This document shows positions 18,761-27,209 of a stretch of DNA of 64,000 nt, piece after piece. Each line of letters starts with the position of its first letter. Position 1 is the stretch's first letter. The stretch lies in contig JAZNKS010000073.1 of the NCBI GenBank assembly GCA_045578725.1, forward strand, positions 15,203-79,202, given 5' to 3'. Made by a program: the position numbers and the translations under genes. The DNA is from Flemingiibacterium sp045578725. Its GTDB lineage: Bacteria; Bacillota; Clostridia; Oscillospirales; CAG-272. A model generated the notes under the pieces. That model had not been told where the DNA came from. It saw only the letters and a list, made by a program, of their open reading frames with translations, and did no database searches.

Positions 18761-19708
18761 GTGATTATTATTCTCCTTATCCGAAAAAGCGAAGGCTTCA
18801 CAGCGCTCGGTCTGTCTGCGGCTTTTTTGCTGGCTTGCTTTCTGAAGCATCCGGCCTTTGCCGCCTCGTCGGTACAGCAGGCGTTGGATGTCTGTGCCAT
18901 CCGCCTGATTCCCGCTCTCTTTCCGGCGCTCATTCTGTGCGGGATTCTTCAGCGCTCCGGCTTTGCCGATCAGCTGGCCCGGCCGATCGCCCCCCTCTTT
19001 CGCCGGATTTTCCGTCTGCCGGGATGCGGTGCATCCGCGTTTCTTCTCGGTGCGCTGGCCGGCTTTCCGGTCGGCGCGGTCACATCCCGCGCGCTCTGCG
19101 AGGACGGCAGAATCCGCCATGAGGAGGCAGCACGGCTGTGTTCCTTTACCAACAACGCCGGAATGGCCTTCTGTGTCGGCGGTATCGGTTCCGCGCTGTA
19201 TCACGATCCTGCAGTCGGCTGGCGCCTGTATTTCTGTCAGCTGACAGCATCCATCCTCATCGGTATCTTTCTCGGCCTTGGAAAGCCGCGTCCCAATGAA
19301 ATACTTTCGCCGACGGTGCGCCGGATACCGCCGGCGGCAATTTTCGTGGATTCCGTAACAGAATCCGCCCTCACGATGTTGAAAATCTGCGCGTTTGCGG
19401 TATTCTTCGGCGTGATCGGCGATTCCCTCCGTGCGGTGATCGATACTCTGCTGCCCGAAAACAAATGGCTGTGCGCGCTGGCTTTATCCTTCTGTGAGCT
19501 GACAAAAGCCTCCGGACTGTGCGCCGGTCTGCCGGCCGGTTCGGAAGCTCTCTGCGCCTTTGCTGTCGGCTTTGCCGGGCTGTCCGTCCATATGCAGATC
19601 GCATCGGTGCTGTCCGGCAGCCGGATCCGCTCCAATCTGTGCCTGAAATGCAAGCTCGCACAGGGGATTCTGAGCGCTGTTTTGGTTCAAATCGGCAATC
19701 TTTGTTAA
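18761..19708 (+). CDS. Sporulation integral membrane protein, YlbJ/SpoVV-like
   Basis: 315 aa with about eight hydrophobic segments and the nucleoside-recognition (gate) motifs of the YlbJ/SpoVM-independent SpoVV family, which moves dipicolinic acid into the forespore. GALAGFPVGAVTSRALCEDG, SFTNNAGMAFCVGGIGSALY and the later ELTKASGLCA...AGLSVHMQI are family hallmarks. The start is a GTG at 18761 with only a weak ribosome binding site, so the exact N-terminus is uncertain. It lies head to head with yqfC, so sporulation genes flank the divergent region on both sides. Confidence 0.82.
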   Translation: MIIILLIRKSEGFTALGLSAAFLLACFLKHPAFAASSVQQALDVCAIRLIPALFPALILCGILQRSGFADQLARPIAPLFRRIFRLPGCGASAFLLGALAGFPVGAVTSRALCEDGRIRHEEAARLCSFTNNAGMAFCVGGIGSALYHDPAVGWRLYFCQLTASILIGIFLGLGKPRPNEILSPTVRRIPPAAIFVDSVTESALTMLKICAFAVFFGVIGDSLRAVIDTLLPENKWLCALALSFCELTKASGLCAGLPAGSEALCAFAVGFAGLSVHMQIASVLSGSRIRSNLCLKCKLAQGILSAVLVQIGNLC

Positions 19709-19779
19709 TTATTTACCATTCTCGCGAAAGCGGCCGGATATAATCTTATAATTTTTTACACAGTTATAGAGATTACATC

Positions 19780-19851
19780 TTGCAATTCACACGGAAATGT
19801 AGTATAATGTATATAATACAGTTTTGCTGTGCGCCTTCAGCGGGCACAGCA
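19780..19851 (+). promoter_or_regulatory. rnf promoter and leader hairpin
   Basis: TTGCAA (19780-19785) and TATAAT (19803-19808) are 17 bp apart; a second TATAAT overlaps at 19812-19817. The leader carries TGCTGTGC (19825-19832) and its exact complement GCACAGCA (19844-19851), an 8-bp stem just before the GAGGTG ribosome binding site. The stem could tune translation of rnfC. Confidence 0.7.
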
Positions 19852-19870
19852 TGAATCCGAGGTGAATTTT

Positions 19871-21265
19871 TTGGCTCTTACTTTTCATGGCGGTATCCAT
19901 ATCCATGAGCATAAGGAAACCGCGCGCTGCATGATTGAAAAACTGCCCCCGCCCCAAAGCGTGGCCATTCCCATGCTCCAGCACATCGGTGCCCCCGCAA
20001 AACCGATCGTCAAGCCCGGTGATATCGTGGACAAGGGACAGGTCATCGGTGTTGTGGAAACAGGACTCGGCTGTCCCGTACACGCCAGCATCTCCGGCAA
20101 GGTCACCGGCTTCGGTGAGCGTTACACGGCCGCAGGCGTCAAGATCCAGATCGTCCAGATTGAGAATGACTTTGAAGACCGTCTGGCGCCCGACATCAAG
20201 CCGTGGGAGAAAAAGCTCTCCGATACAACCACCGATGAGATCATCGAAATTGTCCGCAAGGCCGGCATCTCCGGTCTTGGCGGCGCTACCTTCCCTACCC
20301 ACGCCAAGATCAAGTCCGCGCTTGGCAAGGTCGAGCACATCATCGTCAACTGCGCGGAGTGCGAGCCGTACATCACGGCCAACCACCGCCTGCTTTTAGA
20401 GCAGCCCGATTCCGTCATCAACGGTCTGAAGATTCTCATGAAGGCCTTCTCCCTGCGCAAGGGCGAGATCGCCGTCGAGGACAACAAGCCCGATGCGATT
20501 GACAAGCTTCGTGAGCGTCTGGCCGGCTCGGATCTTATCCGGGTATCGGAGCTGGAAACCAAGTATCCGCAGGGTGATGAGCGCCAGCTGATCTATGCGC
20601 TGACCGGCAAGGAGCTTCCGGCCGGAAAGCTGCCGGCGGATGTCGGCTGCTGTGTATTCAATGCCGAAACCTGCGCCGCCGTCTTCCGCGCGTTCGCCGA
20701 GGGTATGCCCCTGATCGAGCGGGTTGTCACGGTCAGCGGTGACTGCGTGAAGAATCCGAAGAACGTTCTGGTTCCGCTTGGCACTGCCTACAGCGATCTG
20801 CTGGAATTCTGCGGCGGTCTGACCCGCACACCGCAGAAGCTGATCTGCGGCGGCCCGATGATGGGCAACGCCCGCTGGGATTTCGACAATCCCGTATCCA
20901 AGGGCACCTCTGCCATGCTGGTTCTGTCCGGCAAGCAGTATCCGCGCAATGAGCAGAAGCCGACCTGCATCCGGTGCGGCCGATGCGTACGGGCCTGCCC
21001 GATGCGGCTGATGCCCAATTATCTGGCTTCTTTTGCAAAGCAGGGCCGTCTTGCCGAGGCGGAGGAGTTTGATATCATGAGCTGCATCGAATGCGGTTCC
21101 TGCTCCTACTCCTGCCCGGGCCACGTCCACATTGTTCAGTATATCCGCGCCGCCAAGGGTCAGATCAACGATCACAAGCGTGCAATGGCCGCGGCTCTTG
21201 CCAACAGCCAGACCAATTCCGCCGAAAGGAGTGACAAAAATGGATCCGAAGCCGGAAGTAAATGA
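19871..21265 (+). CDS. rnfC: Electron transport complex subunit RnfC
   Basis: 464 aa. Peripheral subunit of the ferredoxin:NAD+ oxidoreductase (Rnf), holding the NADH/FMN site and two 4Fe-4S clusters. The TTG start at 19871 is chosen because GAGGTG precedes it by the right distance and the protein then begins LALTFHGGIHIHEHKE, as RnfC should. A barrel-sandwich domain (35-100) is followed by the Rossmann-like part with GLGGATFPTHAK and NCAECEPYIT. Ferredoxin motifs are CIRCGRCVRACP and CIECGSCSYSCP. It is first in the operon order rnfCDGEAB, typical of Clostridia. Confidence 0.96.
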   Translation: MALTFHGGIHIHEHKETARCMIEKLPPPQSVAIPMLQHIGAPAKPIVKPGDIVDKGQVIGVVETGLGCPVHASISGKVTGFGERYTAAGVKIQIVQIENDFEDRLAPDIKPWEKKLSDTTTDEIIEIVRKAGISGLGGATFPTHAKIKSALGKVEHIIVNCAECEPYITANHRLLLEQPDSVINGLKILMKAFSLRKGEIAVEDNKPDAIDKLRERLAGSDLIRVSELETKYPQGDERQLIYALTGKELPAGKLPADVGCCVFNAETCAAVFRAFAEGMPLIERVVTVSGDCVKNPKNVLVPLGTAYSDLLEFCGGLTRTPQKLICGGPMMGNARWDFDNPVSKGTSAMLVLSGKQYPRNEQKPTCIRCGRCVRACPMRLMPNYLASFAKQGRLAEAEEFDIMSCIECGSCSYSCPGHVHIVQYIRAAKGQINDHKRAMAAALANSQTNSAERSDKNGSEAGSK

Positions 21266-22340
21266 GAAGGAAATCGCCTCCTCCGCCTCCGATACCCCTC
21301 AGGCAGAGGAAGCGGCTGAAAACAAGGATTGGCGTTCCCTCATTCCCAAAATGATGACCGTTACGCCCGCTCCGCATATGCGTACGGACGATACCACGCA
21401 GTCCATCATGATCGATGTCTGCATTGCACTCCTGCCCGCGCTGATCTGGGGCATTTATGTCTTCGGATGGCGCGCGCTCACCCTGACGCTGGTTGCGATC
21501 GCTTTCGCTGTCGGCTCGGAGTACCTTTACGAAAGGCTTATGAAGAAACCGAATACCCTGCCGGATTGCTCGGCGGTGGTAACCGGCCTTCTGCTTGGCA
21601 TGAATCTCCCGGTATCCGCACCGCTCTGGATGCCTGCCATCGGCTCGGTCTTCGCCATTGTTGTGGTCAAGCAGCTTTTCGGCGGCATCGGCAAGAATTT
21701 CGTCAATCCCGCGCTGGCCGCCCGTGTCTTCCTGTTCGCATGGCCCGCCCATATGAACACCTTCACTGCGGCCGGAGCCAGACTCTCCCCCTTTGCGCTG
21801 TCCGTTTCCCAAAGCACCGTGGATGCGGTTGCAAGCGCCACTCCGCTTTCGACGCTGAAGAATGCCGACCTGCCGGAATATCTCTCGCTGTTTGATATGT
21901 TCATCGGCTACGAGGCCGGATGCATCGGCGAGGTTTCGGCTCTGCTGCTCGGCATCGGCGGTCTGTATCTGATGATCCGCCGCGTTATTACCTGGCATAT
22001 TCCCGTTTCCTATATCGTCACCGTTCTCGCCGTTGTCACGCTGTTCAATGACAGCTCGCTTCCGTTTGATTACGCCTTCTCGCAGATTTTGTCGGGCGGC
22101 CTTTTCCTCGGTGCCTTCTTTATGGCCACCGACTATGCAACTTCGCCCGTCACCAATCGCGGACGGCTGATCTACGGTGTCGGATGCGGCCTTCTGACCG
22201 TCTTTATCCGCTATTTCGGCGGTTATCCCGAGGGCGTTTCGTTCTCGATTCTCATCATGAACCTGCTGGTATGGTATATCGACCGCTATTCCAAGCCGGT
22301 CCGCTTCGGAGGAGGGAAAGTAAAAAATGCAAAAGAGTGA
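21240..22340 (+). CDS. rnfD: Electron transport complex subunit RnfD
   Basis: 366 aa. Integral membrane subunit with covalently bound flavin. The ATG at 21240 has AAGGAG upstream and lies inside the last codons of rnfC (26-nt overlap). A 45-residue acidic N-terminal extension precedes MMTVTPAPHMRTDDTTQ, where most RnfD proteins begin. About nine membrane helices follow. DCSAVVTGLLLGMNLP and GKNFVNPALAARVFLF are conserved blocks, and ASATPLSTLK probably contains the flavinylated Thr. Confidence 0.95.
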   Translation: MDPKPEVNEKEIASSASDTPQAEEAAENKDWRSLIPKMMTVTPAPHMRTDDTTQSIMIDVCIALLPALIWGIYVFGWRALTLTLVAIAFAVGSEYLYERLMKKPNTLPDCSAVVTGLLLGMNLPVSAPLWMPAIGSVFAIVVVKQLFGGIGKNFVNPALAARVFLFAWPAHMNTFTAAGARLSPFALSVSQSTVDAVASATPLSTLKNADLPEYLSLFDMFIGYEAGCIGEVSALLLGIGGLYLMIRRVITWHIPVSYIVTVLAVVTLFNDSSLPFDYAFSQILSGGLFLGAFFMATDYATSPVTNRGRLIYGVGCGLLTVFIRYFGGYPEGVSFSILIMNLLVWYIDRYSKPVRFGGGKVKNAKE

Positions 22341-22884
22341 TATGAAATTCCTTCTCACCGTCACGGGCAAGCTTCTTCTGATCTGCGCCATCACAGCTGT
22401 TCTGCTGGCCGGTGTCAATGCGCTGACCGCCGAAAAGATTGCCGACAACATCCGCGCAGAGAAGGCAGCGGCCATTCAGGCCATTTTCCCGGAGGCCACC
22501 GCCAATGAAGAGGTTTCGCACTCCCTTGAAGGCATCGGCTCTGTGAACCGCGTGCTGTCCGGGGATAACCTCATCGGCTGTGCCATCAATGTCGTCCCCC
22601 TGGGCTTTGGCGGCGAGCTTGACATCATGGTCGGCATCAACGCCGACGGTTCCATCGCCGGAATTGAGATTATCAGCCATTCCGAAACACCGGGTCTTGG
22701 CAGCCGTGCCAGCGAAAAGAGCTATCTGGACCGCTACACGGGTCTGAGCGGAGAGCTCCTGCTCAATGTGGATGTGGATGCCATTACCGGCGTCACCGTT
22801 TCCTCCACCGCCGTTCTGAACGGTGTCAACGATGCTCTGGATGCTTATGCCGAGCTGTTTGCCGAAAACGGAGGTGCACAATGA
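22327..22884 (+). CDS. rnfG: Electron transport complex subunit RnfG
   Basis: 185 aa. One N-terminal membrane helix (about 12-33) and an extracytoplasmic FMN-binding domain. SHSETPGLGSRA and DAITGVTVSSTAV carry the family pattern; the Thr in TGVTVSS is the expected site of covalent FMN attachment by ApbE. No apbE gene is present here. It overlaps rnfD by 14 nt and rnfE by 4 nt. Confidence 0.95.
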   Translation: MQKSDMKFLLTVTGKLLLICAITAVLLAGVNALTAEKIADNIRAEKAAAIQAIFPEATANEEVSHSLEGIGSVNRVLSGDNLIGCAINVVPLGFGGELDIMVGINADGSIAGIEIISHSETPGLGSRASEKSYLDRYTGLSGELLLNVDVDAITGVTVSSTAVLNGVNDALDAYAELFAENGGAQ

Positions 22885-23654
22885 GCCGCTATACGCTGAA
22901 GAATTTCCGCCAGCAGATCCTTGAAGCGCTGTTTGACAAAAACCCCGTTCTGGTTCAGATGCTGGGTATGTGCTCCACCCTTGCCGTTACCACCAGCATC
23001 ACCAATGCGCTCGGTATGGGTCTTGCGGTCACCGCCGTTCTGATCTGTTCCAACATTTTCATCTCGCTTCTGCGGAATTTCATTCCCAAGCAGATCCGCA
23101 TCGCCTCCTACATTGTCATCATTTCCGGCTTTGTCACGGCGATTCAGCTGCTGATTTCCGCCTATCTTCCCGCGCTCGATAAATCGCTCGGCCTGTTTAT
23201 TCCACTGATTGTCGTCAACTGCATTATCCTGGCGCGCGCCGAATCCTTTGCCTCCAAGCATCCGGTTCTGCCCTCCGCCGTGGACGGTCTGGCTATGGGC
23301 ATCGGCTTCACCTTCGCGCTGAGCTGTCTTGCCGCGATCCGCGAGCTGATCGGTGCCGGAACCCTGTTCGGATTCCGGGTTATGCCCTCGTTTTACGAGC
23401 CGGCGATCATCTTCATCCTCCCCTCCGGCGCCTTTCTCACGCTCGGCTTCCTCATCGCGCTGGTCAATAAGCTGATGGAGATCCGCAAGCGCCGCGCCGC
23501 CGAAAAGGAAAAGGCATCCGCTCTTGCTCTGAATGTGGAAATTCCCGCCTTTGTGGATGAACAGGATCAGGCCGCAGGCGAAGAAGAAAAAGAAATTCCG
23601 GAAATCACCTTCCGTGCGGAAGCGGAAGATACGGCCGATAAGGAGGAGAAATAA
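22881..23654 (+). CDS. rnfE: Electron transport complex subunit RnfE
   Basis: 257 aa. Membrane subunit related to RnfA, with six helices in the first 205 residues. Conserved blocks are NPVLVQMLGMCSTLAVTTS, GLFIPLIVVNCIILARAE and DGLAMGIGFTFAL. An unusual charged cytoplasmic tail of about 50 residues, rich in Glu and Lys, extends beyond the core; most RnfE proteins stop soon after the last helix. It is coupled to rnfG (ATGA) and rnfA (TAATG). Confidence 0.95.
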   Translation: MSRYTLKNFRQQILEALFDKNPVLVQMLGMCSTLAVTTSITNALGMGLAVTAVLICSNIFISLLRNFIPKQIRIASYIVIISGFVTAIQLLISAYLPALDKSLGLFIPLIVVNCIILARAESFASKHPVLPSAVDGLAMGIGFTFALSCLAAIRELIGAGTLFGFRVMPSFYEPAIIFILPSGAFLTLGFLIALVNKLMEIRKRRAAEKEKASALALNVEIPAFVDEQDQAAGEEEKEIPEITFRAEAEDTADKEEK

Positions 23655-24241
23655 TGGATGCTCTGATAAACATTCTTCTGCTGATGCTGTCAGCCGTTCT
23701 GGTGGAGAACTACATTTTCTCCCGCTTCCTCGGTATCTGCCCCTTCCTCGGTGTATCGGACAAGCCGGATACCGCGCTCGGTATGGGCTTTGCGGTCATG
23801 TTCGTTATGACGATCTCCAGCGCGGCGACCTGGGCCGTCTATTACGGCATTCTGGTCCCCTTCCATCTGGAGTTTCTGGAAACCATCGCCTTCATTCTGA
23901 TTATAGCCTCGCTGGTGCAGTTCATTGAGATGTTCCTGCGCCGCTTTGTGCCCGCCCTTTACGGTGCGCTCGGCATCTATCTGCCGCTGATCACCACCAA
24001 CTGTGCCGTACTGGGCGCCGCTCTGCTCAACATTCAGAAGGGCTATAACTTTGTGGAATCGATCGCCTACGGCTTCTCGGCCGCCGCCGGATTCACGCTG
24101 GCCATCGTCATCTTCGCCGGTGTCCGTGTGCGTCTGACCTTTGCGGAGCCGCCAAAGAGCTTCCGCGGGATTCCAATCGCCATGATAGCCGCCGGTCTGA
24201 TCGCCATGGCCTTTTCCGGCTTCTCCGGCATGAAATTCTAA
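23654..24241 (+). CDS. rnfA: Electron transport complex subunit RnfA
   Basis: 195 aa, normal length. Six-helix membrane subunit that with RnfE forms the pseudo-symmetric pair holding a cluster at the membrane centre. VLVENYIFSRFLGICPFLGVS and YLPLITTNCAVLGAAL, each with the conserved Cys, are both present. The ATG shares a base with the rnfE stop. Confidence 0.96.
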   Translation: MDALINILLLMLSAVLVENYIFSRFLGICPFLGVSDKPDTALGMGFAVMFVMTISSAATWAVYYGILVPFHLEFLETIAFILIIASLVQFIEMFLRRFVPALYGALGIYLPLITTNCAVLGAALLNIQKGYNFVESIAYGFSAAAGFTLAIVIFAGVRVRLTFAEPPKSFRGIPIAMIAAGLIAMAFSGFSGMKF

Positions 24242-24253
24242 GGAGGTTACCGA

Positions 24254-25108
24254 ATGGACAGTCTGTTCAATATTCTCTGGGCGCTTCTCTGGTTCTCCGT
24301 ACTCGGCGGACTTCTGGGTCTTGCGCTTGCCATCGCCTCCCGGGTCTTCGCCGTAAAGGTCGATGAACGTGTTCCCCTGATCGAGGAAAAACTCCCCGGC
24401 GCCAACTGCGGCGGATGCGGCTATGCCGGATGCTCCGCGCTGGCCAATGCCATCGTCAAGGGCGAGGCCAAGCCCTCCTCCTGCACGGTCGGCGGCGATG
24501 AGGTTGCGGCCGAAATCGCCGAAATTATGGGCGTAACGGCCGAAAAGACCAATCGGATGCGTGCGCAGGTCATGTGCTCGGGCACAATGGAATTTGCGCA
24601 GAAGAAGTATATCTACCGCGGTGCGCCCGACTGTGTGGCCGCATCCAAGCTCGGCGGCGGCGACAAGCTCTGCCCAAATGGATGTATCGGCCTCGGCTCC
24701 TGCGCGGCTATCTGCTCATTCAATGCCATCAAAATTGAAAACGGCGTGGCGGCGGTTGACTACGAAAAATGCAAAGGCTGCGGCAAATGCACCGAAGCCT
24801 GTCCCAAAAAAATCATTCGCCTGATTCCCTACGATGCCAAGCATTGGGTTGGCTGTATGTCCACCGAAAAGGGTGCCTCCGTCCGCAAATACTGCGAGGT
24901 CGGCTGCATCAGCTGCAAGCTCTGCGAAAAAGCCTGCGAGCACGGTGCCATTCACGTTGAAAACAATCTGGCCTCCATCGACTATGACAAGTGTGTCAAA
25001 TGCGATAAGTGTGTGGATAAATGCCCACGCAAGATCATCTGGTCGGATAAATCCCAGCGTCTGGTCGGCATCACCATCGAGCGCGAGGATCTGGACGTCG
25101 CTCAATGA
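24254..25108 (+). CDS. rnfB: Electron transport complex subunit RnfB (multi-cluster ferredoxin)
   Basis: 284 aa. Receives electrons from reduced ferredoxin. One N-terminal helix is followed by the four-Cys domain GANCGGCGYAGC...C. Several ferredoxin motifs come next: CIGLGSCAAIC, CKGCGKCTEACPKK, CISCKLCEKAC and CVKCDKCVDKCPRK. It therefore carries many 4Fe-4S clusters, as in acetogenic clostridia. Start preceded by AAGGAGG. The last codon overlaps the following phosphopantetheinyl transferase by 4 nt. Confidence 0.96.
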   Translation: MDSLFNILWALLWFSVLGGLLGLALAIASRVFAVKVDERVPLIEEKLPGANCGGCGYAGCSALANAIVKGEAKPSSCTVGGDEVAAEIAEIMGVTAEKTNRMRAQVMCSGTMEFAQKKYIYRGAPDCVAASKLGGGDKLCPNGCIGLGSCAAICSFNAIKIENGVAAVDYEKCKGCGKCTEACPKKIIRLIPYDAKHWVGCMSTEKGASVRKYCEVGCISCKLCEKACEHGAIHVENNLASIDYDKCVKCDKCVDKCPRKIIWSDKSQRLVGITIEREDLDVAQ

Positions 25109-25680
25109 TCCGCACCTATTTCGCTTTCTGCGGCACAGCGGATGAGCATCGGACAGTCCGTGCACTGCTCCGCTTCGGCCTTGAGCGTGACTTTGGTCTG
25201 ACCAATGCCGTTATCGTCAAGGACGGCCGCGGAAAGCCGATTCTCGAAACGGGGAATCTTCACATCAGCCTGTCCCATTCCGCCGGTCTGTGTATGGCCG
25301 CTGCTGCCGATGAGCCCATCGGATGCGATGTTGAAAAGCGACCGGAGCGTTGGGATGATGAACAGATCCGCCGGGTCTGCCGACTGGCCAACCGTTTTTT
25401 CACCGCGGAAGAAGCAGAAGCCGTTCAGATGAATCCGGAGCGTTTTTACGAAATCTGGGCAGCCAAGGAGAGCTTCATCAAATATACCGGTGAAGGTCTG
25501 TCGCGGCCGCTCTCCGATTTTTCGGTGCTGACAATGGACGGTCTGTGCTTCACGCCAATTCCGGTTGAGGGCTTTGCCGCCTGCATCTGCTCGAAGAATC
25601 CCGTCAAAGCCTGCGCGTTTTTTGTGGATAACGCTGAAATTTCGTCCCGGCTTGACCCAAATTCGCCTGACGCCTTGTAA
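25105..25680 (+). CDS. 4'-phosphopantetheinyl transferase (Sfp type)
   Basis: 191 aa. Transfers phosphopantetheine from CoA to a carrier protein serine. LHISLSHSAGLCMAAAA, GCDVEKR (metal-binding Asp/Glu) and WAAKESFIKYTGEGL are the three Sfp signatures. It is short for Sfp (usually near 220), with the N-terminal domain reduced. It overlaps rnfB by ATGA and so is translated with the Rnf complex. No polyketide or peptide synthetase is in the window; activation of fatty-acid ACP is the simplest role. Confidence 0.88.
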   Translation: MIRTYFAFCGTADEHRTVRALLRFGLERDFGLTNAVIVKDGRGKPILETGNLHISLSHSAGLCMAAAADEPIGCDVEKRPERWDDEQIRRVCRLANRFFTAEEAEAVQMNPERFYEIWAAKESFIKYTGEGLSRPLSDFSVLTMDGLCFTPIPVEGFAACICSKNPVKACAFFVDNAEISSRLDPNSPDAL

Positions 25681-25703
25681 TTCGTCCAATTCTGCGGTAT
25701 AAT
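25675..25703 (+). promoter_or_regulatory. Promoter for upp
   Basis: TTGTAA (25675-25680, including the stop codon of the upstream gene) and TATAAT (25698-25703) with 17-bp spacing. The leader to the upp ATG is about 24 nt and includes ACGGAGG. Confidence 0.75.
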
Positions 25704-25733
25704 AATGACAATCAAAAGAAACGGAGGCTCATT

Positions 25734-26363
25734 ATGAGTACACTTCACATTGTTGATCATCCCCTGATTACCCACAAGCTGACTATCATGCGCCGACAGG
25801 ATACCGGCTCCAAAGATTTCCGTCAGCTTCTGAATGAAATCTCCATGCTGATGGGCTATGAGCTTACCCGCGATCTTCCGATGGAGGAAGTGGAAATCGA
25901 AACTCCCGTCGCAAAAATGACGGCGAAGGAAATCTCCGGCAAGAAGCTGGCGATTATCCCGATTCTCCGTGCCGGTCTTGGCATGGTGGATGGCCTTCTG
26001 AATCTGGTTCCGGTTGCCAAGGTCGGACACATCGGCCTCTACCGCGATCCCGACACCCATCTTCCGGTTGAATATTACTGCAAGCTTCCCTTCGATATCG
26101 AGGAGCGGATCTGCATCGTGGTTGACCCGATGCTGGCTACCGGCGGAAGCTCGGCCGATGCTTTGACCATGCTGAAGCAAAAGGGCTGCAAAAATATCAA
26201 ACTCATGTGCCTGGTTGCCGCCCCCGAGGGTGTAAAGAAGGTGCAGGAGACTCATCCCGATGTGGATATTTATGTGGCCGCGCTGGATGAATGCCTCAAC
26301 GATCACGCCTATATCGTTCCGGGTCTCGGCGATGCCGGTGACCGCCTCTTCGGAACCAAATAA
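25734..26363 (+). CDS. upp: Uracil phosphoribosyltransferase
   Basis: 209 aa. Makes UMP from uracil and PRPP in pyrimidine salvage. It is the typical length. DHPLITHKLTIMR at the N-terminus, PILRAGLGMVDG, and the PRPP loop VVDPMLATGGSSADAL are diagnostic, as is the C-terminal PGLGDAGDRLFGTK. It has its own promoter and a strong terminator, so it is a single-gene unit despite following rnf. Confidence 0.97.
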   Translation: MSTLHIVDHPLITHKLTIMRRQDTGSKDFRQLLNEISMLMGYELTRDLPMEEVEIETPVAKMTAKEISGKKLAIIPILRAGLGMVDGLLNLVPVAKVGHIGLYRDPDTHLPVEYYCKLPFDIEERICIVVDPMLATGGSSADALTMLKQKGCKNIKLMCLVAAPEGVKKVQETHPDVDIYVAALDECLNDHAYIVPGLGDAGDRLFGTK

Positions 26364-26368
26364 TCCGC

Positions 26369-26420
26369 AAAAAAAACGGTGAGCCTGCTGGTAAACAGCA
26401 GGCTCATTCTTTATTTTTTC
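26369..26420. terminator. Bidirectional terminator between upp and spoVM
   Basis: GAGCCTGCTG (26381-26390) pairs exactly with CAGCAGGCTC (26396-26405) around a 5-nt loop. A T-rich tract follows on the right, and a run of eight A on the left serves the opposite strand. Confidence 0.93.
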
Positions 26421-26488
26421 CGGATACCGAAAATTCGGCGCAGAAACGGCGCCAGCAGCTTCGGTGAACGCATAACCACAATTTTCAC
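26411..26488 (-). CDS. spoVM: Stage V sporulation protein SpoVM (25 aa)
   Basis: A 25-codon frame from GTG 26488 to TAA 26411, preceded by AAAGGA with 11-nt spacing. SpoVM is an amphipathic peptide that recognises the convex forespore membrane and anchors the spore coat ATPase SpoIVA. The peptide starts MKIVVMRSPK and ends RRIFGIRKK. It aligns without gaps to the 26-residue Bacillus peptide (MKFYTIKLPK...), including the functionally important Pro9. Its place next to thiN, rsgA, prkC and prpC is the same as in Bacillus. An ATG at 26473 would delete the conserved N-terminus. Gene too small for routine prediction; peptide homology is recalled, not searched. Confidence 0.88.
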   Translation of the reverse strand: MKIVVMRSPKLLAPFLRRIFGIRKK

Positions 26489-26555
26489 AGTTCATCAAAT
26501 CCTTTCCCAGATCGGCATCTGCCATTACAGAATATGCACGATGCGGAAAAAAAGT

Positions 26556-27209
26556 TCAATCCCGGCTTTCAATGACAAGCATGACGCCCTTTTCAAGGGC
26601 AATCTCAGCCTTATCGCCGGTTATTTCATTGCTGACCGCGTAGGAATAGCTCCGGGTCAGCTCAACTCCGTCCAGCGGATAATAAACGCCGGAAATGGAA
26701 ACGCCCTCACACCGATCGCTCAGCGATACCAGCGAAACATAGTGAAACCCCGGCATCACCGCCATATGGCAGGGGGATCCCTCCGCTTTCATGAGGTGTA
26801 CCCGGTTACGGCCGTCGGTCATATCGGCCACGGCTCCGCGATCGTGGATATACTCCAGCAGAAAAACGCTGGACAGCGTATGATCCAGCCGGCCGCCAAG
26901 GCCCCCGATCAGGTGAATGTGAAGGGCGCCGCGCTCCAGCGCCGTGTCCACCGCCAGCTGGGTATCGGTATCATCCTTAATCGGCGGCACCAGAATCTTT
27001 TCCATCGCGTCCAGTTCATCGGGCCGCAGAGCGGACGAATCCAGCGAATCGAGGTCACCGAGAAGCAGATCCGGCTTGATGCCCAACCGCCGCGCGGTCA
27101 GATATCCGCTGTCAGCGGCGATTTTCAGCGCCGGGCCGGGATCGGGAAGGGCCAGCGCATCCCATTCTTCGGCAAACACCTGCCCGCCGGCAAAAATATA
27201 GGCTTCCAT
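26556..27209 (-). CDS. thiN: Thiamine pyrophosphokinase
   Basis: 217 aa. Makes thiamine diphosphate from thiamine and ATP. IAADSGYLTARRLGIKPDLLLGDLDSL and VPPIKDDTDTQLAVD (Asp-rich substrate site), then LIGGLGGRLDHTL, are the TPK family motifs. The start at 27209 shares one base with the stop of the preceding gene (TAATG) and has GGGGGA upstream. It sits immediately before spoVM, as yloS does in Bacillus. Confidence 0.94.
   Translation of the reverse strand: MEAYIFAGGQVFAEEWDALALPDPGPALKIAADSGYLTARRLGIKPDLLLGDLDSLDSSALRPDELDAMEKILVPPIKDDTDTQLAVDTALERGALHIHLIGGLGGRLDHTLSSVFLLEYIHDRGAVADMTDGRNRVHLMKAEGSPCHMAVMPGFHYVSLVSLSDRCEGVSISGVYYPLDGVELTRSYSYAVSNEITGDKAEIALEKGVMLVIESRD

Noticed and set aside
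25446..26525. A minus-strand frame beginning MNCENCGYAF with a good ribosome binding site
   Set aside because: It overlaps spoVM in another frame, then runs antisense through the terminator and all of upp. The ribosome binding site is better explained by spoVM.
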